From DATKXO01 sp035528995 (lineage in GTDB: Bacteria; Planctomycetota; Phycisphaerae; UBA1845): a stretch of DNA of 6,839 nucleotides. Shown here one piece after another: positions 4,887-6,839 of this stretch; positions within the stretch are counted from its first letter, which is position 1, and every line of letters starts with the position of its first letter. Where the stretch lies: NCBI GenBank assembly GCA_035528995.1, contig DATKXO010000296.1, forward strand, positions 1 to 6,839, read 5' to 3'. The notes beneath the pieces are model-generated. The model searched no databases, was not told where the DNA came from, and saw nothing but the letters and a program-made list of their open reading frames with translations. A program made the translations under genes and the position numbers.

Positions 4887-6839
4887 ATGTCCACGAATGA
4901 CCCGAAGACAGCCCTCGAACGGCGTGCACGCGGCGGTCGAATGGTGGCGATCCTTGCCACGCTGGCGCTGGCCGCCGGGAACGTCCTCGCCCAACAGCCG
5001 GACGGCCTCGAGGTTTACCGCTCCCGCGCCACTGGGTTGGCCGCGTTCGTCACGCCAACTGACGGCGGCACGATCCCCGTCCCCATCCGTCCCGGCCGAG
5101 CCCGCGTACAGCCGATCGACTTCCTGACCCAATACGGCGAACTGTTCGGCGTCACCGACCCCGTCAATCAGCTTATCGAGACCCGGACCCAGACCGACAA
5201 CCTTGGCTACACGCACACGACGTACGAGCAGGTCCACGACGGCATTCCGGTCTATTCCGGCGTGTTGAAGGTGCACCAGAACGCGGCCGGCGGCGTCACC
5301 GCGGCCAACGGCGACTTCTACCCCATCTCGTTCAAGCTCAACACGACGCCGAGGCTCGACGGCGCGTCAGCGGTGCAGATCGCCCTGGCGCAACTGCCCG
5401 ATGCCGCGCCGGAGGTCGAGCGTTTGGAGCTGGTCATCGTGGACCCGGGCTGGTACGGCGATCTTTCGATCGGCGCACACCTGGCGTATTACATCGTCCT
5501 GGCCGATCTCGCAGCCGGTATCGAGGAGGCGTTCTTTGTTGACGCCCACGCCGGCTGGATTCTCGATCAGTGGAACCTTATCCAGACCAGCAAGGTGCGC
5601 AGTATCCACGATCACATGATCCCGGGGGGCAGTGACTGCTGTTTTGCCAAGGCATCGCCCGGGTGCAGCGATGCGGCCTGCGCGGCAGCCGTTTGCAGCT
5701 ACCATGAGGATCTGGCCTTCTGCTGCTCCGCCGAGTGGGCCCCGGTCTGCGCCTCCTACGCGTATTACATTCATCCCGAGTGCAACGGGGTGTGTCCGGG
5801 CCTGCCCGGACCGCTGGCTCGCTTCGAGTCGGACCAGCCGAGCTTGATCGACGACGTGAACACCGCCTACGACTACTATGGGGACACGTACGACTACTAC
5901 TCCCGCGGACACGATCGCGACAGCATTAATGATGCGGGGATGACGATGGTGGCCACGGTCAACTCGGGCATGCCGGGCTGCCCCAATGCCTTCTGGTGGG
6001 GGGGGAACGTTCAGCAGATGGTCTTCTGTCCGGGCACGGTCACGGACGATATCGTCGGCCACGAGTTGACACACGGAGTCACGGATTACACCGCAGACCT
6101 GGCCTACCAGAACCAGCCCGGACAGTTGAACGAGTCGTTCTCCGATGTCTTTGGTGAACTGATCGACCTGTTCAACGGCGATGCCGCCTTCGCCGGACCG
6201 CCGGGCGGCACCCGCTGGCCCACCGAGCACGATCGCGTGACCGGCCCCGGCACGGACGAGCCCAACGACCTGCGCGACGCCTCATGCTCAGGCCCGGGTG
6301 ACAGCGTCCGGTGGCTCATGGGTGAGGACGCCGCCGTATTCGGCGGCGCCATCCGCGACATGTGGGAGCCGACATGCGCCAATCCCCCCGACCCTGACCG
6401 CGCGTACAGCCCATACCAGACGTGCGACGCAGGTGACGCCGGCGGCATACACAGCGGCAGCGGCATTCCCAACCACGCCTTCGCCATCGTCACCGACGGC
6501 AAGAACTTCAACGGCTACGACGTCACCGGGATCGGTCCGATCAAGTCCGGGGCCGTCTGGTATCGAACGCTGGCCGCATACCTGACGCTGGCGTCCGACT
6601 TCGAGGACGCCTACCACGCCTTCAACCAGGCGGCGGCCGACCTGGTCGGCACTGCGCCCGACGACCCGCGTACCGGCCAGCCGTCGGACAGCGAGTTCAC
6701 GGCGTTCGACGCGGATCAGGTGGACAAGGCGTTGCGCGCCGTGGAGATGGACGGCCCGGGGCGCTGCGGCAGCGGCATCGACCCGTTTGACCTGTCGCCT
6801 CCCACGGAGTGCAGCCCGCTCTCGGTGATCCGATCCTTT
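4887..6839 (+). CDS. secreted M4 (thermolysin-family) zinc metalloprotease with cysteine-rich insert, 3' end outside window
   Basis: I translated this frame through to the last base: 651 codons without a stop, so the gene is partial at its 3' end. Residues 1-35 are a signal peptide (arginine-rich n-region, hydrophobic 19-31, VLA cleavage site before Gln36). The propeptide has an FTP domain (about 77-150, with YEQVHDGIPVYSGVL) and a PepSY domain (about 157-232). A ten-cysteine module occupies 251-303. The catalytic domain (about 306-633) has HELTH (392-396), NESFSD with the third zinc ligand Glu416 and Asp420, and DAGGIH with His522. These correspond to thermolysin His142, Glu143, His146, Glu166, Asp170 and His231, with identical 20-residue spacing from His396 to Glu416. 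Tyr407 matches Tyr157. WLMGED (476-481) is also typical. Cysteines 365, 381, 467, 497 and 513 suggest disulfides. It should be a self-processing exoprotease. Residues after 633 begin an unseen C-terminal region, possibly an anchoring or sorting domain. Confidence 0.93.
   Translation, partial: MSTNDPKTALERRARGGRMVAILATLALAAGNVLAQQPDGLEVYRSRATGLAAFVTPTDGGTIPVPIRPGRARVQPIDFLTQYGELFGVTDPVNQLIETRTQTDNLGYTHTTYEQVHDGIPVYSGVLKVHQNAAGGVTAANGDFYPISFKLNTTPRLDGASAVQIALAQLPDAAPEVERLELVIVDPGWYGDLSIGAHLAYYIVLADLAAGIEEAFFVDAHAGWILDQWNLIQTSKVRSIHDHMIPGGSDCCFAKASPGCSDAACAAAVCSYHEDLAFCCSAEWAPVCASYAYYIHPECNGVCPGLPGPLARFESDQPSLIDDVNTAYDYYGDTYDYYSRGHDRDSINDAGMTMVATVNSGMPGCPNAFWWGGNVQQMVFCPGTVTDDIVGHELTHGVTDYTADLAYQNQPGQLNESFSDVFGELIDLFNGDAAFAGPPGGTRWPTEHDRVTGPGTDEPNDLRDASCSGPGDSVRWLMGEDAAVFGGAIRDMWEPTCANPPDPDRAYSPYQTCDAGDAGGIHSGSGIPNHAFAIVTDGKNFNGYDVTGIGPIKSGAVWYRTLAAYLTLASDFEDAYHAFNQAAADLVGTAPDDPRTGQPSDSEFTAFDADQVDKALRAVEMDGPGRCGSGIDPFDLSPPTECSPLSVIRSF
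5637..5795 (+). other. ten-cysteine CC/PGC module inside the M4 protease
   Basis: Residues 251-303 contain ten cysteines spaced CC-x7-C-x4-C-x4-C-x8-CC-x7-C-x10-C-x3-C, with landmarks PGC, AVC, FCC and a tryptophan after the second CC pair. I recall a similar pattern (CC, PGC, VC, FCC, W, C) as a repeated module in secreted planctomycete and myxobacterial proteins; this is recollection, not a search. The segment starts after RSIHDHMIPGG and ends before LPGPLARFESD, two stretches that are nearly continuous in ordinary M4 enzymes. It is therefore an in-frame insertion at the start of the catalytic region. It is presumably disulfide-bonded after export; its role is unknown. Confidence 0.75.

Noticed and set aside
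1..6839. CRISPR array, tRNA, rRNA, transposase or phage genes
   Set aside because: No regularly spaced repeats, no cloverleaf or rRNA-like sequence, and no coding frame with transposase or phage motifs were seen.

Overview
This GC-rich window (6839 bp) carries three protein genes and a small palindromic repeat. I infer a bacterium of the Planctomycetota or a similar lineage. The reasons are a full-length bacterial tricorn-type peptidase carried as a lipoprotein, a small membrane-anchored pseudopilin-like protein ending in an 'H...DG' signature, and a secreted metalloprotease holding a CC/PGC-type cysteine-rich module of a kind I associate with planctomycete and myxobacterial exoproteins. The taxonomic call is inference, because there is no rRNA or marker gene here.

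Layout. Positions 31-161 hold a 131-bp imperfect palindrome with perfect 16-bp terminal inverted repeats, which looks like a small non-autonomous mobile element (MITE-like). It ends 61 bp before the first gene. Gene 1 (223-3783, +) encodes a tricorn-family S41 peptidase of 1186 residues: lipoprotein signal, two beta-propellers, a very acidic/lysine-rich insert, a helical core domain, PDZ, and the catalytic domain with a recognisable His/Ser/Glu set. Gene 2 (4337-3831, -) converges on it with only 47 bp between. It encodes a 168-residue protein with one N-terminal membrane helix, related to DUF1559/type II pseudopilin-like proteins but without a prepilin cleavage motif. Positions 4338-4886 are a 549-bp divergent intergenic region with a weak candidate promoter and one GC-rich hairpin. 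Gene 3 (4887 to beyond 6839, +) encodes a secreted M4 (thermolysin-family) zinc metalloprotease: signal peptide, FTP and PepSY propeptide, cysteine-rich insert and a complete catalytic domain. It is still open at the window edge, so its C-terminus is missing.

How the genes fit together. Two of the three products are exported peptidases. The M4 enzyme would cut extracellular protein and the tricorn-type lipoprotein would degrade peptides in the envelope. Gene orientations (+, -, +) mean the three are not an operon, so any functional link is only by proximity. The most unusual points are the ten-cysteine module inserted at the start of the M4 catalytic region, the palindromic element just upstream of the tricorn gene, and the hexapeptide-repeat acidic insert in the second propeller. 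I see no complete undescribed multi-gene system, no CRISPR array, no tRNA or rRNA, and no transposase gene.
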